In this document: piece after piece, positions 31,269 to 42,601 of the stretch
Layout of the letters: each line of letters begins with the position of its first letter
Numbering within the stretch: the stretch's first letter is position 1
Origin: Budorcas taxicolor
Taxonomy: Eukaryota > Chordata > Mammalia > Artiodactyla > Bovidae
DNA length: 64,000 nt
Reading direction: 5' to 3'
Assembly: GCF_023091745.1 (NCBI RefSeq)
Contig: NC_068915.1
Span: 53,254,001 to 53,318,000, forward strand
Translations under genes and position numbers: made by a program
Notes under the pieces: generated by a model
Database searches by the model: none
What the model was told of the DNA's origin: nothing
The model's input: the letters and a program-made list of their open reading frames with translations, nothing else

Positions 31269-32332
31269 AACATAATTTTTTACCAAAATGAGTTCTTGAG
31301 AGGAGTAAGAACGATCTCTGCCCTAATGCTTCCCTATGATAAATTGATAACTCAGAGTGCCAAAGCCAGTTTCAGAGGTACAAGAAGCTAAATTAGAGAT
31401 CTGTTTATACAGTTCTCCTGATTTCTGAATTCTTGATACTATAATACATGTATTCATTTTAATTTCCCATGATCCACAATAGTAGTTTTAAAAAGCAAAT
31501 ATAAATACTTTTCTTATGAGAAAACATTTGTTTCAAAAAGAATCAAATAAGCAACAAGAACAAAATCTAAAAGCTTTTCTAATGATTCTATTAAAAATAA
31601 AAATGAAAAATATCTGCTTGAAACAGTTCCTTTCATTAACTGAAAAAAAATTAATAACGTCAAGAGATGTTTTGTTTCCTTGAGCTTCATATCATCAAAT
31701 CAGGTTAAATAGTATTCACAGAAGTTCATAGTTCAAAAATCATGGTGCTTTACACTATTTGAGTTTCTTTTTGGAATTAGTTTAAGGTGATGAAAAGGCC
31801 GGTAAATACTTTTACAATTTTTAGAAAATTGTTTATTTCCTTTTACAAATGGAAGGGCGCATCCATCATATGGATGATGAGGAGGAATGATGAATGATTG
31901 AAACAAAAACTCATTACCCTCTGTCTTATGTTCCCTGCAATGTGCCTATGATCAGAAGGAGGGCCTTGAGGATATTTAAGAGGATAAACTTCAGAAAAAC
32001 GTTAAGCCTGATATTTACACCCCAAAATGGTCACAACAGACATTCAAACCAAAGTCTTCTTCAGAATTCTTAGGTGTCAGTGTCATTTTCTGGCTTTTCC
32101 CCCTAGATTTTGGGTGATTCTTATGGAATCCCACCGTGGGGCTATCATCTAGTTTTTAGACTAAAACATAACTCTGGAGTTATAGCTTATCCTCATGCTG
32201 AATTGTCCTTGAATGGTAGTTTGTAGAGTATGCGTTTATTAAGTGATTCTACTTCTCTTTTCATATTCTCTTTTTGATCCAGGGGAAACCGATATCAATG
32301 CTTTTTTAAAAATCTATCTATATTTTTAAACG
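31269..32332. other. Background, nothing recognised
   Basis: AT-rich sequence with no recognised repeat or coding structure. Confidence 0.5.
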
Positions 32333-32515
32333 GGCTTCCCTTGTAGCTCAGTCAGTAAAGAATCTGCCTGCAGTGTAGGAGACCCAGGTTCGAACCCTGG
32401 GTTAGGAAGATCCCCTGGAAAGGAAATGGCAACCCACTCCAGTATCTTTGCCTGGAGAATCTCATGGACAGCCATGGGGTTGCAAAGAGTTGGGCACAAC
32501 TGAAAATGAAGTGTC
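32333..32515 (+). mobile_element. Bov-tA SINE with internal deletion
   Basis: Intact head (GTAGCTCAGTCAGTAAAG, GGTTCGAACCC) and body to GAATCTCATGGACAG, then a jump to CCATGGGGTTGCAAAGAGTTGGGC. About 25 bases (GAGCCTGG..CTACAGT region) are missing. No clear TSD. Confidence 0.92.
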
Positions 32516-33850
32516 AGTGAATAAAACTTTAGGTATTATAACTTCTAGAATAATGAATTTTGTAAGGGCTTTTGATTCTCAAAGAATTTAATAACTTATC
32601 ATGGAGTGCCTGGTCTTGTGAAGTATACTTTGTCATTCTACATAGAAAACTCCTCCTATTTCTACAGTTGACCTTAGAAGTTTCCAGGAATATGGAAAAT
32701 ATCATTTTGTAAAAGATTAAAAGATGTGATAAAATACAAGTAAGAATAAATTTCCTATCTGACCTCCTAAAGAAACAGGGAAAATATAATTGTCAAAATC
32801 ACCTTTTGGATGATTATAGCCTAATTAGAAATTCTAGTCTCAATTGTGGGACTCTCAAAAATGAGAAGTTTATGAAATCACATTTTGTAATGACCTAAGG
32901 AAAAAATGGACCTTTATAATGTGCAAAAGTAGAAATACCATTTCTAAAATTATAACAAAACTTTATTCTACATCCTGTGGAAACAGGTAATTTGGGAAAT
33001 TCTAATTATCTGTTTCATTTTCTTTTGTAGTTTTAGGCTTCTCAAGTTAGCTCCATGTAAAGTTATTCTTGATTGTATGATATTTAATTTCCCCCAAATT
33101 GTATTCCAGAAATCAAATAAAATGAGGGCAATCTGTTCTAACTTAATATGATCAGATTCCCTACATTCTCTAGTACATGTTTTATTAATGTATCTAATAA
33201 CTTCTATTGACCTGTTGGAATATACCACAGATATTTTAACACAATTGCTAATTGAAAGTTCAGTGAATGTTTCAAATTATTTTTTACTGGTTATAATAGT
33301 GGAAGTGTTATCCAGTCCATGTTCTTGAACATGATTTCCACTTCTAGAGATTACAAAATAACTAGGTCATTTCTGTTGCTACATTGCAACACATTGCCAC
33401 ATCACAAGCCTGTATATAATTTGCCTTCTTTTATCACCCTGGGTCCTTTTTGATACTGAATAAAAGTTTTATCTGCCCCTTGAATGTGCTAGGTTTCTTT
33501 TCCCAGATGCTTTATGTATTTTCCATCTTTACAAGTTGACTCTGAGTTCATACAAACTTTTATACATCTCAGCCCCCTTTTGGTGCAGCTATGTTACATT
33601 ATTTTTGCTTTTTTGTTGTTGTTGTTAAGTTGTCCCAATTTAGAATCAACTGAAAGATTATGTTTATACCTTGATCTAGAAATGCTCCCAGAGTTCTGAC
33701 AATACATTCAGTGTCTTTGACTTGTATAATACAAGATAAGATTTGAAGTTAGTGTCTAGAATAACCTAACCATAAGTATAACCTTACATTTTAAAAACAA
33801 CTTGATTTTAAAGTCATAGCAATGTAATTATTGTGTACTCCCTTAAATAT
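32516..33850. other. Background, nothing recognised
   Basis: Includes an 86-codon minus frame at 32968-33228 with no known motif. A phrase ending AATAAAAGTTTTATCTGCCCC near 33460 could be a chance polyadenylation signal. Confidence 0.45.
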
Positions 33851-33865
33851 TTTCACAATGTCTTT

Positions 33866-34146
33866 TTTGTTTTTTTAATATACATTTATTTATTTTAATT
33901 GGAGGTTAATTACTTTACAATATTGTATTGGTTTTGTGTACATCAACATGAATCCACCACAGGTATACACGTGTTCCCCATCCTGAACCCCCCTCCCTCC
34001 TCCCTCCCGATACCATCCCTCTGGGTCATCCCAATGCACCAGCCCCAAGCATCTAGTATCATGCATTGAACCTGGACTGGCGATTCGTTTCATATATGAT
34101 ATTATACATGTTTCAATGCCATTCTCCCAAATCATTCCACCCACAG
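33866..34146 (-). mobile_element. Young ruminant L1 3' end
   Basis: A T-rich tail and TATTTATTTTAATTGGAGG, then GTATTGGTTTTGTGTACATCAACATG, TACACGTGTTCCCCATCCTGAACCCCCCTCCC and GGGTCATCCCAATGCACCAGCCCC. This is the 3'UTR of recent ruminant L1, reverse strand. Flanks CACAATGTCTTTT and CACAGTGTTTTT may be an imperfect TSD. It is the same L1 type as the nested insertion at 40.0 kb, in the opposite orientation. Confidence 0.9.
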
Positions 34147-36791
34147 TGTTTTTAAGCATTTTATATTATGTAGTGAAAGGGGATATTGTAAATTGAAGCT
34201 TGTAACCCTTTCTTACTAAATGAGAAAATTCTATTCTTGAATTGATCATTATCAAGTTAGAAATAATACTCTGTTAAATATAATAGGTTACAACATATAG
34301 TGTTTTAATAATTGTTAAGTTCATACAGATAATATCTTTGATACCAATTTAAATTTATCACAAAATATTCATATTTTAAGTAGTTTTTAATGCCCCATCA
34401 CATATTTAGAAATATTGCTCACATGTATATTATTTAGCCATATTCTGGTATTGCTCTGCTAAAGTCATTGTTGGTGGTTGAGGGAATTCTTTTGAAGGGA
34501 GCCTTTATCCAGTTCCTATGGAAAAATTAGAATGTTGAAAATCATATAATTATTCATTTTCTCAGGAAAAATTTTCAAGATCATAATACGACCATAATTA
34601 AAAAGCTTTGATTCAATCTTGCAAATCATTTCCCTGAACTACTGTATTTTCCCAAGTCTGTGCCTCCAAATGGATTTCTTTAATGTCATCCCTTTCAAAT
34701 CTCTTCCCATCTTCTCTCTGTACTTGATTTCATTAAACTCCTCAAACAAAGCATCTGCCTCCCATAAATAGATTTAGACTTCCCCCAATTTCCCATTAAA
34801 ATAAAACAGAACAGAAAGGAGTGTACAGGAAAGATATTACATTTCTCATTAGACCTGATGCTTTGCTCTCATTAGGTCCCCTTTGATTTCCTTTTTGGAG
34901 CTGAACTCTTGGATTAGTTTTTCCCATTTCTGCCTTTGCTGGCCCGACTCATCATCTATGATTGTTATAGATGAGTGAAGCAGTAGATGCTAATTTCTTT
35001 AGCTACCCTCCATACCCTGAACTGTGATTTCTTCAAATTCTTTAATAAAGAAAAAAATAATAACAACGATGGAATTTTGCCTTAACTTCTCTTTTCATAT
35101 TAGCATGCTTATCATAAAAATTATACATTTAAAAAATAATTTTACATGAGAACTTAGAGATACATAAAACTCCACATCAAAGAAAGGCATTTTAAAAATT
35201 TTAATTATGTCCTAGGTTCTACCACCTTTTCTTGAATCTACAGATTTAATTATCTTTTCTCTGTTCTCAGCTTCTTGGAATATATCTTGAATTGCATTTG
35301 TTTCTGCCAGGTTTATAAGATAAAACTACATTATTTTCTTTTGATTCTGAATATTCACCAGTGAGATTTATAGTATTTTTTTTTTCATTTCTAAGCTTTA
35401 TTATGCAACATAGATGTATTTGTGTTTACAATTATGAAAGGTGAATTTTTCTTTCTAAGTGCACTGCAAAAAGTAAAACATTATTTTGAGGGACATCTCA
35501 GAGTTCCCAACAGTAGTGTCAACACTAATTTTAGAAAAGACTTAGAAACTATTTTATTTCACAAAACACCCTCTTTGGAACTTTTGTGCAGCCTTTGCAT
35601 TATGGCCTCTACATCTAAGAGTGGATTTCCAGAGGAATGCATTCTTTATCCCATGGTATTTCTATCATGGATGGAAAATAATTAGGTTTGCATAACTAAC
35701 TTCTTTCTTTCTTAGAGACATAAAATTTTCTATTTAGGGAATCACCCATTTGCCTAAGTGCTTTTGAGTCAAAAGTCGAGTATACTGCGTTAATTTAATA
35801 AAGCTTTATTGAGTGCTTCCTTTATGTCAAGTAAAGCACTGCCCCGTACTGCTGAGGCAAACCAAATTTCCTTTGGAAGATTGTTTTGTTTCATTTGGTT
35901 TTCTAGATGCAATCACTGAAATCCCACTGCTCTATATGATTCTCTCCTGTTTTAAAGAAAAAATTAACAGATGTGATTATGCAATTGCATTATGCAATAT
36001 GCATTAAGATTATCATTGTGTGTTTTAACAGTGACTTTTGAGGTGATAATAGTGCCATCTTTATTGTTTCTGGAACGTAGAGTACATGCTACTCATGTAC
36101 ATGACATGAGCATGTCATGAGCATGACAAACTGTGAGAAAAGTCAAGTTGAAGAAGATACTAGATCCAGGTATTTTTGAGGAGGGAAGACTTTGCAGATT
36201 TCTTCTAATAAACACATAGAGCCAGCCCCAACTTTATATAGTGCTCATCTTTCAAGTAATCGTTTTCTTGATCAGAATGCTAAATATGACCATTTTTTTC
36301 CAAGCCTAAGGCCCTTGTTTTATATTTAGTTGAAGAAATTTAAGAAAATGTCTGAAAGACTCCATAAGTTCAGTATATCAAAACTTATCTCATTTCTACA
36401 TTCCCTATTACACAAACAGACATACATAGTGAAAACTAAACCAACTTTCAAACTGGAAAAAAAAAAAATGCATTATTTAAACTCAGTTATTTCTGGCATT
36501 GGTTAATACCTTCAACTCAGTATTGTAATTTGAAATCTGTTAAGTAATGTCTTCTTATTATGGAAACCAATCTCTACCAAACTTTTCAGGCAGTTAATTA
36601 TACCTCAAAAATAAATCTGACATGTGACTTCTCCTTTCTATTCTCATTGGAAAGGATATGAGTTTAGGTTAGGACTCAGTGTTTTACCCTACACTCAGGC
36701 ATCCTGCTCAGGCTCTCTTTAGCCCATATTCCATGTTGTCTGTAATTACTCTTCTTACAAATATGTTTGCGAGTAGCCCCATTACCTTGGG
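34147..36791. other. Long AT-rich background
   Basis: About 2.6 kb without a recognised gene. An 87-codon frame (35422-35685) and a 64-codon frame (35813-36007) have no known motif. A phrase at 35800-35830 (TAAAGCTTTATTGAGTGCTTCC) may be an MIR/L2 scrap. A 20-bp near-palindrome lies at 36100-36119. Confidence 0.45.
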
Positions 36792-36796
36792 AATTA

Positions 36797-37169
36797 TATT
36801 AGTTTATTAGGGCTGCCATAACAAAATACCACACAGCATAGCTGAAAAAAAATTATATTATGAAATTTATAGTTCCAGAGGCTAGAAGTCCAAGATCAAG
36901 TTATCAGCAGGTTTTGATTTTTCCTAAGGCTCTCTCCTTGGCAAAGATGACTGCCTTCTAGCAGTGTCTTATGTGGTATCTATGTCTTAAACTCCTCTTC
37001 TTACAGAAGTCATTTCGAATTAGAGTCTGCCTTTATGACCTTATTTCATTGTAATTGCCTCTTTAAAGGGTTTATTTTCAAATATAGTCACATTCTTAAC
37101 TACTGAGGGTTAGGATATAGGACTTCAGTATATGAATTTTGGGGAGAAACAGTTCAGCCCATAATGACA
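36797..37169 (-). mobile_element. MLT1-type solo LTR with 5-bp TSD
   Basis: TATTAGTTTATTAGGGCTGCC, ACAAAATACCACA, AGAGGCTAGAAGTCCAAGATCAAG, CTCTCTCCTTGGC, AATTGCCTCTTTAAAGGG, ATAGTCACATTC, TATGAATTTTGGGG and AGTTCAGCCCATAATGACA follow a reverse-complement MLT1 (ERVL-MaLR) LTR from end to end. AATTA at 36792-36796 and 37170-37174 is the expected 5-bp TSD. No internal region remains, so it is a solo LTR left by recombination between two LTRs (family-level knowledge). Confidence 0.85.
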
Positions 37170-37479
37170 AATTATTTCACTTCTTCACCTGAAACATGTC
37201 TATTTTTTCTTCAAATGCTTTCTCAAATGTTACCTTCCAAGTGATAACAAAATCCCTTTCAGTAATAAATTTGTTTATACAGAGAATAAAGTGTGAAATC
37301 AAAGGTCATTAAAGTGATCATAGCTAGTCTCATTTCTATATTCATTTTATATCCCTTTTTCTTCGTTCCTCTATTGTACCACTTTCATTTTATGCTATTT
37401 TGTTGTGACTATTCTTCTAAGTTGAATTAAGTTCCCATTTGAGCAAGATAGGATATAAAGATATCACTAAATATTAAGT

Positions 37480-37560
37480 ACCTATATAGACACTGTGGCT
37501 TATTGCTGAGAGTGAAGTGATGAACAGAGTTATCCCTACTCTCAAGGAGTTTATGCTTGC
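37480..37560 (-). mobile_element. L2 LINE 3'-end-like fragment
   Basis: GTACCTATATAGACACTGTGGC, GTGATGAACAGAG, CTACTCTCAAGGAGTTTATGC match the reverse-complement L2 3' pattern at high divergence. Confidence 0.42.
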
Positions 37561-37614
37561 AACAGAACAATCTTACACACCTTTACTATAGAAATTGCCA
37601 CCCTTCATTTTAAT

Positions 37615-37735
37615 TTAGCTATACACATTCATGTCTCTTTGGCTAGACAGTAATCACAAATATTAGGAAACTTTATTATCCATCTGTTCATCCCCAGGAC
37701 CTAGCATACTGCCTGCAATAATAAATATTTCTTTA
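37615..37735 (+). mobile_element. L2 LINE 3'-end fragment
   Basis: GCTAGACAGTAATC, CTGTTCATCCCCAGGACCTAGCATACTGCCTGC and AATAAATATTTC follow the forward L2 3' end. Confidence 0.52.
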
Positions 37736-38299
37736 AAAAGACAAAGAAGAACTGGTGAAAGTAAGATATAATCTCCTTTCTCAGAAAATACCAGCCAAGT
37801 AATTGATACATTTAAGTGACTGAATTCTATGGATCAGAATTAGAGCATTTCATTAATTTAGCATCTCTTAAAAATACAGAATCTCAGCTCCTCTGATCAG
37901 CAGCTACTTGACAGCGAGCTCTAGTGTTTTAAAGCATCGAAAATTTTCCTTAATCTCTGTCATGTTGAAAGAAAAGAAAGATTTCAAATGAAGGCCATCT
38001 ACCATAGATGGTCTCATTTGAAAGGTCACACTACCCCTCATATACAGTAAGTAATTGGATCAAGTGTTTCAGTGAATGGTCAGTACTTAATCACTGTCAT
38101 TTGATCTCACAATATGTCAACTTATCTTGCTCATTCAATTTCACTTTGATAAGAGATAGCATGATTATCCAAGAGCATGCCTTCTGCCATATTTCAGTAA
38201 TGTTATAGTCAACAGGAATGATGAATTAGTTTCCTGATAATGTTCTTACATGTTGTCAGTCCTCTGGGTTCTAATTTAGTTTTTTCTCTTCTTACTCTA
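37736..38299. other. Background, nothing recognised
   Basis: No element or coding structure identified. Confidence 0.5.
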
Positions 38300-38720
38300 T
38301 ATACTCTCCTTGAATGCTCTCATCTAGTCTCTTGACTTTAGTTACAGTCTATACACAGATTATTCTCCCATATAAATTTCCAACAAAGCCATTTACTCCA
38401 GATTCTAATTTATAGAGTGAACTTCTTACTGTACATTTCTCACTAGATGGCTAACAGTTAATATCAGTGTCTTTAACATCAAGGTCATCATTGAGCACAG
38501 TAATCTGCTTATCTTCCTTGTCACTTGTATCAGTAGTTATTACCCTTATGTTCTCAAACTTGAACCTTGAGAGTCACTATTTGCTTTCCCCTGTTTTTAA
38601 CTCATATAATCTATTTTATTAATTATACATTTTCATATGCCTTAAATACGGCAATTCTATTTATTCCTGCTCCTGCTACCTAAGCCCTGATGCATCAACA
38701 AGTTAAATAAGCAAAGTAGT
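38300..38720 (+). mobile_element. Possible L2 LINE ORF-region fragment
   Basis: The order CTCCAGATTC, CACTAGATGGCTAACAG, ATCTGCTTATCTTCC, CTCAAACTTGAACCTTGAGAGTCACTATTTGC resembles L2/CR1-type ORF sequence near the C-terminus, heavily decayed. I could not follow a continuous frame. Confidence 0.42.
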
Positions 38721-38836
38721 TTATTAGTTCCAAATTAATTCTAAACTGTCCAGCTAAGAACAGGATACCAAATTATGCTTTCCAGTTAAAGAGCATAAGT
38801 GCAAACTCAGGATGCATATTGTCAATTTTAAGTCTT

Positions 38837-40290
38837 TCAGTTCAGTTCAGTTCAGTCGCTCAGTCGTGTCCGACTCTTTGCAACTCCATGAATCACAGCA
38901 CCACCAGGCTTCCCTGTCCATCACCATCTCCCGGAGCTCACTCAGACTCAACGTCCATCGATGATCGTGATGGCATCCAGGCATCTCATCCTCGGTCGTC
39001 CCCTTCTCCTCCTGCCCTCAATCCCTCCCAGCATCAGAGTCTTTTCCAATGAGTCAACTCTTCGCATGAGGTGGCCAAAATACTGGAGCTTCAGCTTCAG
39101 CATCATTCCCTCCAAATAAATTCCAGGGCTGATCTCCTTCAGAATGGACTGGTTGGATCTCCTTGCAGTCCAAGGGATTCTCAAGAGTCTTCTCCAACAC
39201 CACAGTTCAAAAGCATCAATTCTTTGGCGATCAGCTTTCTTCACAGTCCAACTCTCACATCCACACATGACCACTGGAAAAACCATAGCCTTGACTAGAC
39301 GGACCTTAGTCGGCAAAGTAATGTCTCTGCTTTTGAATATGCTATCTAGGTTGGTCATAACTTTTCTTAAAAGGAGTAAGCGTCTTTTAATTTCATGGCT
39401 GCAGTCACCATCTGCAGTGATTTTGGAGCCAAAAAAAAAAAAAAGTCTGACACTGTTTGCACTGTTTCCCCATCTATTTCCCATGAAGTGATGGGACCAG
39501 ATGCCATGATCTTGGTTTTCTGAATGTTGAGCTTTAAGCCAACTTTTTCACTCTCCTCTTTCACTTTCATCAAGAGGCTTTTTAGCTCCTCTTCACTTTC
39601 TGCCATAAGGGTGGTGTCATCTGCATATCTGAGGTTATTGGTATTTCTCCCGACAATCTGGATTCCAGCTTGTGCTTCTTCCAGCCCAGCGTTTCTCATG
39701 ATGTACTTTGCATATAAGTTAAATAAGCAGGGTGACAATATACAGCCTTGACGTACTCCTTTTCCTATTTGGAACCAGTCTGTTGTTCCATGTCCAGTTC
39801 TAACTGCTGCTTCCTGACCTGCATACAGATTTCTCAAGAGGCAGGTCAGGTGGTCTGGTATTCCCATCTCTTTCAGAATTTTCCACAGTTTATTGTGATC
39901 CACACAGTCAAAGGCTTTAGCATAGTGAATAAAGCAGAAATAGATGTTTTTCTGGAACTCTCTTGCTTTTTCCATGATCCAGCAGATGTTGGCAATTTGA
40001 TCTCTGGTTCCTCTGCCTTTTCTAAAACCAGCTTGGATACAGCATGCTTGGGGCTGGTGCATGGGGATGACCCAGAGGGATGTTGTGGGGAGGGAGGTGG
40101 GAGGGGGGTTCATGTTTGGGATCGCATGTACACCCATGGTGGATTCATGTCAATATATGGCAAAACCAATACAGTATTGTAAAGTAAAATAAAGTAAAAA
40201 TTAAAATTAAAAAAATAAAAAGTCTATAAATAAAAATAAATAAATAGATAAATAAAACCAGCTTGAATATCAGGGAATTCAAACTCCATG
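38837..40290 (-). mobile_element. BovB LINE, 5'-truncated, interrupted by an L1
   Basis: Reverse-complement BovB from a four-unit TTCAG tail through the C-terminal region and RT to the finger domain. At 40024 it is interrupted by an L1 insertion and resumes at 40254 for about 35 bp (AAAACCAGCTTGAATATC). RT remnants are open over long pieces (39367-40137 and 38948-39484, minus). YADD is at 39616-39627. A 14-A run at 39431-39444 replaces a C-rich stretch found in other copies and breaks the frame. It retains CpGs better than the neighbouring copies. Confidence 0.95.
40036..40253 (+). mobile_element. Young L1 3' end nested in BovB, 12-bp TSD
   Basis: GGGGCTGGTGCATGGGGATGACC, GGGAGGTGGGAGGGGGGTTCA, ACACCCATGGTGGATTCATGTCAATATATGGCAAAACCAATACAG, then an A-rich AATAAA-repeat tail. 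This is the 5'-truncated 3' end of a recent ruminant L1. Its TSD AAAACCAGCTTG (40024-40035, 40254-40265) is BovB sequence, which proves that it inserted into the BovB. Confidence 0.95.
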
Positions 40291-40489
40291 GAAATAAGAT
40301 TATATGTCAAAACATTTTAATATATATTAAATTACTGATCCAAAAACTTACTGTATACTGGGGTAGAGTGACCTTTTGAATTACTGAAATGTTGTAGAAG
40401 GCATGCTCTTGATAATTATTTTTTAGAAAATAAAATAATTTTCATATGTAATAACTAAATATACAGGCACATAAACAACAACAACAAAA

Positions 40490-40665
40490 AACCATAGAGA
40501 GAGAGCTGTTTGCACATAGATTAGATGGATATATAATCAGTAATATGTTTATAGTTTAAGTCTGAAGGCCAAAGAAGCAGGAGATACAACGTTGTAAATC
40601 TCAGACCAAGATCTAAAGAAGATGAAATGAGATGTCCCAGCTTAACAGTGAGGTATATAATGTGA
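40490..40665 (+). mobile_element. Ancient L1M-type 3'UTR fragment
   Basis: TAGTTTAAGTCTGAAGGCCAAAGAAGCAGGAGAT, TTGTAAATCTCAGACCAAG and GATGAAATGAGATGTCCCAGCTTAACAGTGAGG match the block at 62938-63033 closely and resemble the 3'UTR of old mammalian L1. Confidence 0.6.
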
Positions 40666-40708
40666 ACATATTTCATAATAATATATACAAATATACACCT
40701 TAAAACAT

Positions 40709-42052
40709 GTTCAGTTCAGTTTAGTCACTCAGTCATGTCTGACTCCTAGTGAACCCATGGGGCTACAACAAGCCAGGCTTCCCTGTATATTACCAAATCC
40801 CAGGCCCTACTCAAACTCATGTCCATTGCATCAGTGATGCCATCCAACCATCTCATCCTCTGTCATTTCCTTATCCTCCTGCCTTCAATCTTTCCAGCAT
40901 CAGGGTCTTTTCTAGTGAGTCAGTTCTTCCCATCAGGTGGCCAAAGTATTGGAGTTTCAGCTTCAACATCAGTCCTTCCAATGAATATTCAGGACTGATT
41001 TCCTTTAGGATGGAGTGGCTGGATCTCCTTGCAGTCTAAAGGACTCTCAAGAGTCTTCTCCAATGCCACAGATCAAAAGCATCAATTCTTTGGTGCTCAG
41101 CTTTCTTTATAGTCCAACTCTCACATCCAAACACGACCACTGGAAAAACCATAGCTTTGACTAGACGACTTTGTTGGCAAAGTCAAGTCTCTGCTTTTTA
41201 ATATTCTGTCTAGGTTGGTCATAGCTTTTCTTCCAAGGAGCAAGTGTCTTTTCATTTCAAGGCTGCAATCACAATCTGCAGTGATTTTGCAGCCCCCCAA
41301 AATGAAGTTTCTCATTGTTTCCATTGTTTGCACAATATTTGCTATGAAGTGATGGGACTCCATGCCATGATCTTTGTTTTCTGAATGTTGAGTTTTAAGC
41401 CAACTTTTTCACTCTCCTCTCTCATTTTCATCAAGAGGCTTTTTAGTTCTTCACTTTCTGCCATAATGGTGGTGTCATCTGCATATGTGAAGTTATTGAT
41501 ATTTCTCCAGGCAATCTTGATTCCAGCTTGTGCTTCCTCCAGCCCAGAGTTTCTCATGATGTACTCTGCATGTAAGTTCAATAGGCAGGGTGACAATATA
41601 AAGCCTTGATGTACTCTGTTTTCAGTTTGGAAATTTTTGTTCCATGTCCAGTTCTAACTGTTGCTTCTTGACTTGCATACAGATTTCTCAGGAAGCAGGT
41701 CAAGTGGTCTGGTACTCCCACCTCTTTAAGAATTTTCCACAGTTTTTAGTGATCCATACAGTCAAAGGCTTTGGTATAGTCAAGCAGAAGTAGATGTTTT
41801 TCTGGAACTCTCTTGCTTTTTTGATGATCCAATGGATGATGACAATTTGATCTCTGGTTTCTCTTCCTTTCTAAAGTCAGATTGAACATCTGGAAGTTCA
41901 TGGTTCACATATTGCTGAAGTCTGGCTTGGAGAAATTTGAGAAATATTTTGCTAGCATGTGAGATGAGTGCAATTGTGCAGTAGTTTGAACTTTCTTTGG
42001 CATTGCTTTTCTTTGGGAATGGAATGAAAACTGACCTTTTCCAGTCCTGTGG
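40709..42052 (-). mobile_element. BovB LINE, 3' half
   Basis: Reverse-complement BovB from a GTTCAGTTCAGTTTAG tail to the RT start (CTTTTCCAGTCCTGTGGC). YADD is at 41474-41485. RT pieces are broken by indels (open parts 41342-41596 and 41780-42055, minus). At 42053 it meets an opposite-strand BovB piece; same-orientation BovB resumes at 42602. Confidence 0.92.
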
Positions 42053-42601
42053 CAAGGCAAATTGGAAGTGATCAAAGAGGAGATGGCAAGAGTGAACATC
42101 AACATTTTAGGAATCAGCAAACTAAAATGGACTGGAATGGGTAGATTTAACTCAGATGACCATTATATCTACTACTGTAGTCAAGAATCCCTTAGAAGAA
42201 ATGGAGTAGCTTTTGGCAAATGTTGCCAAGCTTTGGGAAATGTTACTTTGCCAACAAATGTCCATCTAGTCAAGGCTATGGTTTTTCAAGTGGTCATGTA
42301 TGGATGTGAGAGTTGGACTATAAAGAAAGCTGACCACAGAGGAATTGATGCTTTTGAACTGTGGTGTTGGAGAAGACTCTTGAGAGTCCCTTGGACTGCA
42401 AGGAGACCCAACCAGTCCTTTCTAAAGGAGATCAGTCCTGGGTGTTCATTGGAAGGATTGATGTTGAAGCTGAGACTCCAGTACTTTGGAGTTGGAGTAA
42501 AGTTTTGGTGGGCTCCAGGAGATGGACAGGGAGGCCTGGTGTGCTGCGGTTCATGGAGTCAGGAAGAGTTGGACACAACTTAGTGACTGAACTGAACTGA
42601 A
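42053..42601 (+). mobile_element. Internally deleted BovB in opposite orientation
   Basis: 42053-42211 is endonuclease sequence (AAGGCAAATTGGAAGTGATC to GGAGTAGC). After a short unassigned stretch it jumps to the C-terminal region (TTACTTTGCCAACAAATG) and the 3' tail ACTGAACTGAACTGAACTGAA. The linker, RT and most of the endonuclease are missing. An open frame (42062-42583) fuses endonuclease and C-terminal text and is an accident of the deletion. Confidence 0.9.

Noticed and set aside
39367..40137. A 256-codon open frame as a possible live reverse transcriptase
   Set aside because: It is BovB RT truncated at the front, its N-terminal residues come from the nested L1, and an A-run frameshift breaks its end. 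It is a remnant, not a gene.
38818..40302. A TSD for the whole BovB at 38.8-40.3 kb
   Set aside because: I compared the flanks and found no convincing repeat; CAAACTC occurs near both sides but not at the insertion edge.
42062..42583. A 173-codon open frame as a novel fusion protein
   Set aside because: It joins BovB endonuclease to the BovB C-terminal region through an internal deletion and carries no full domain.
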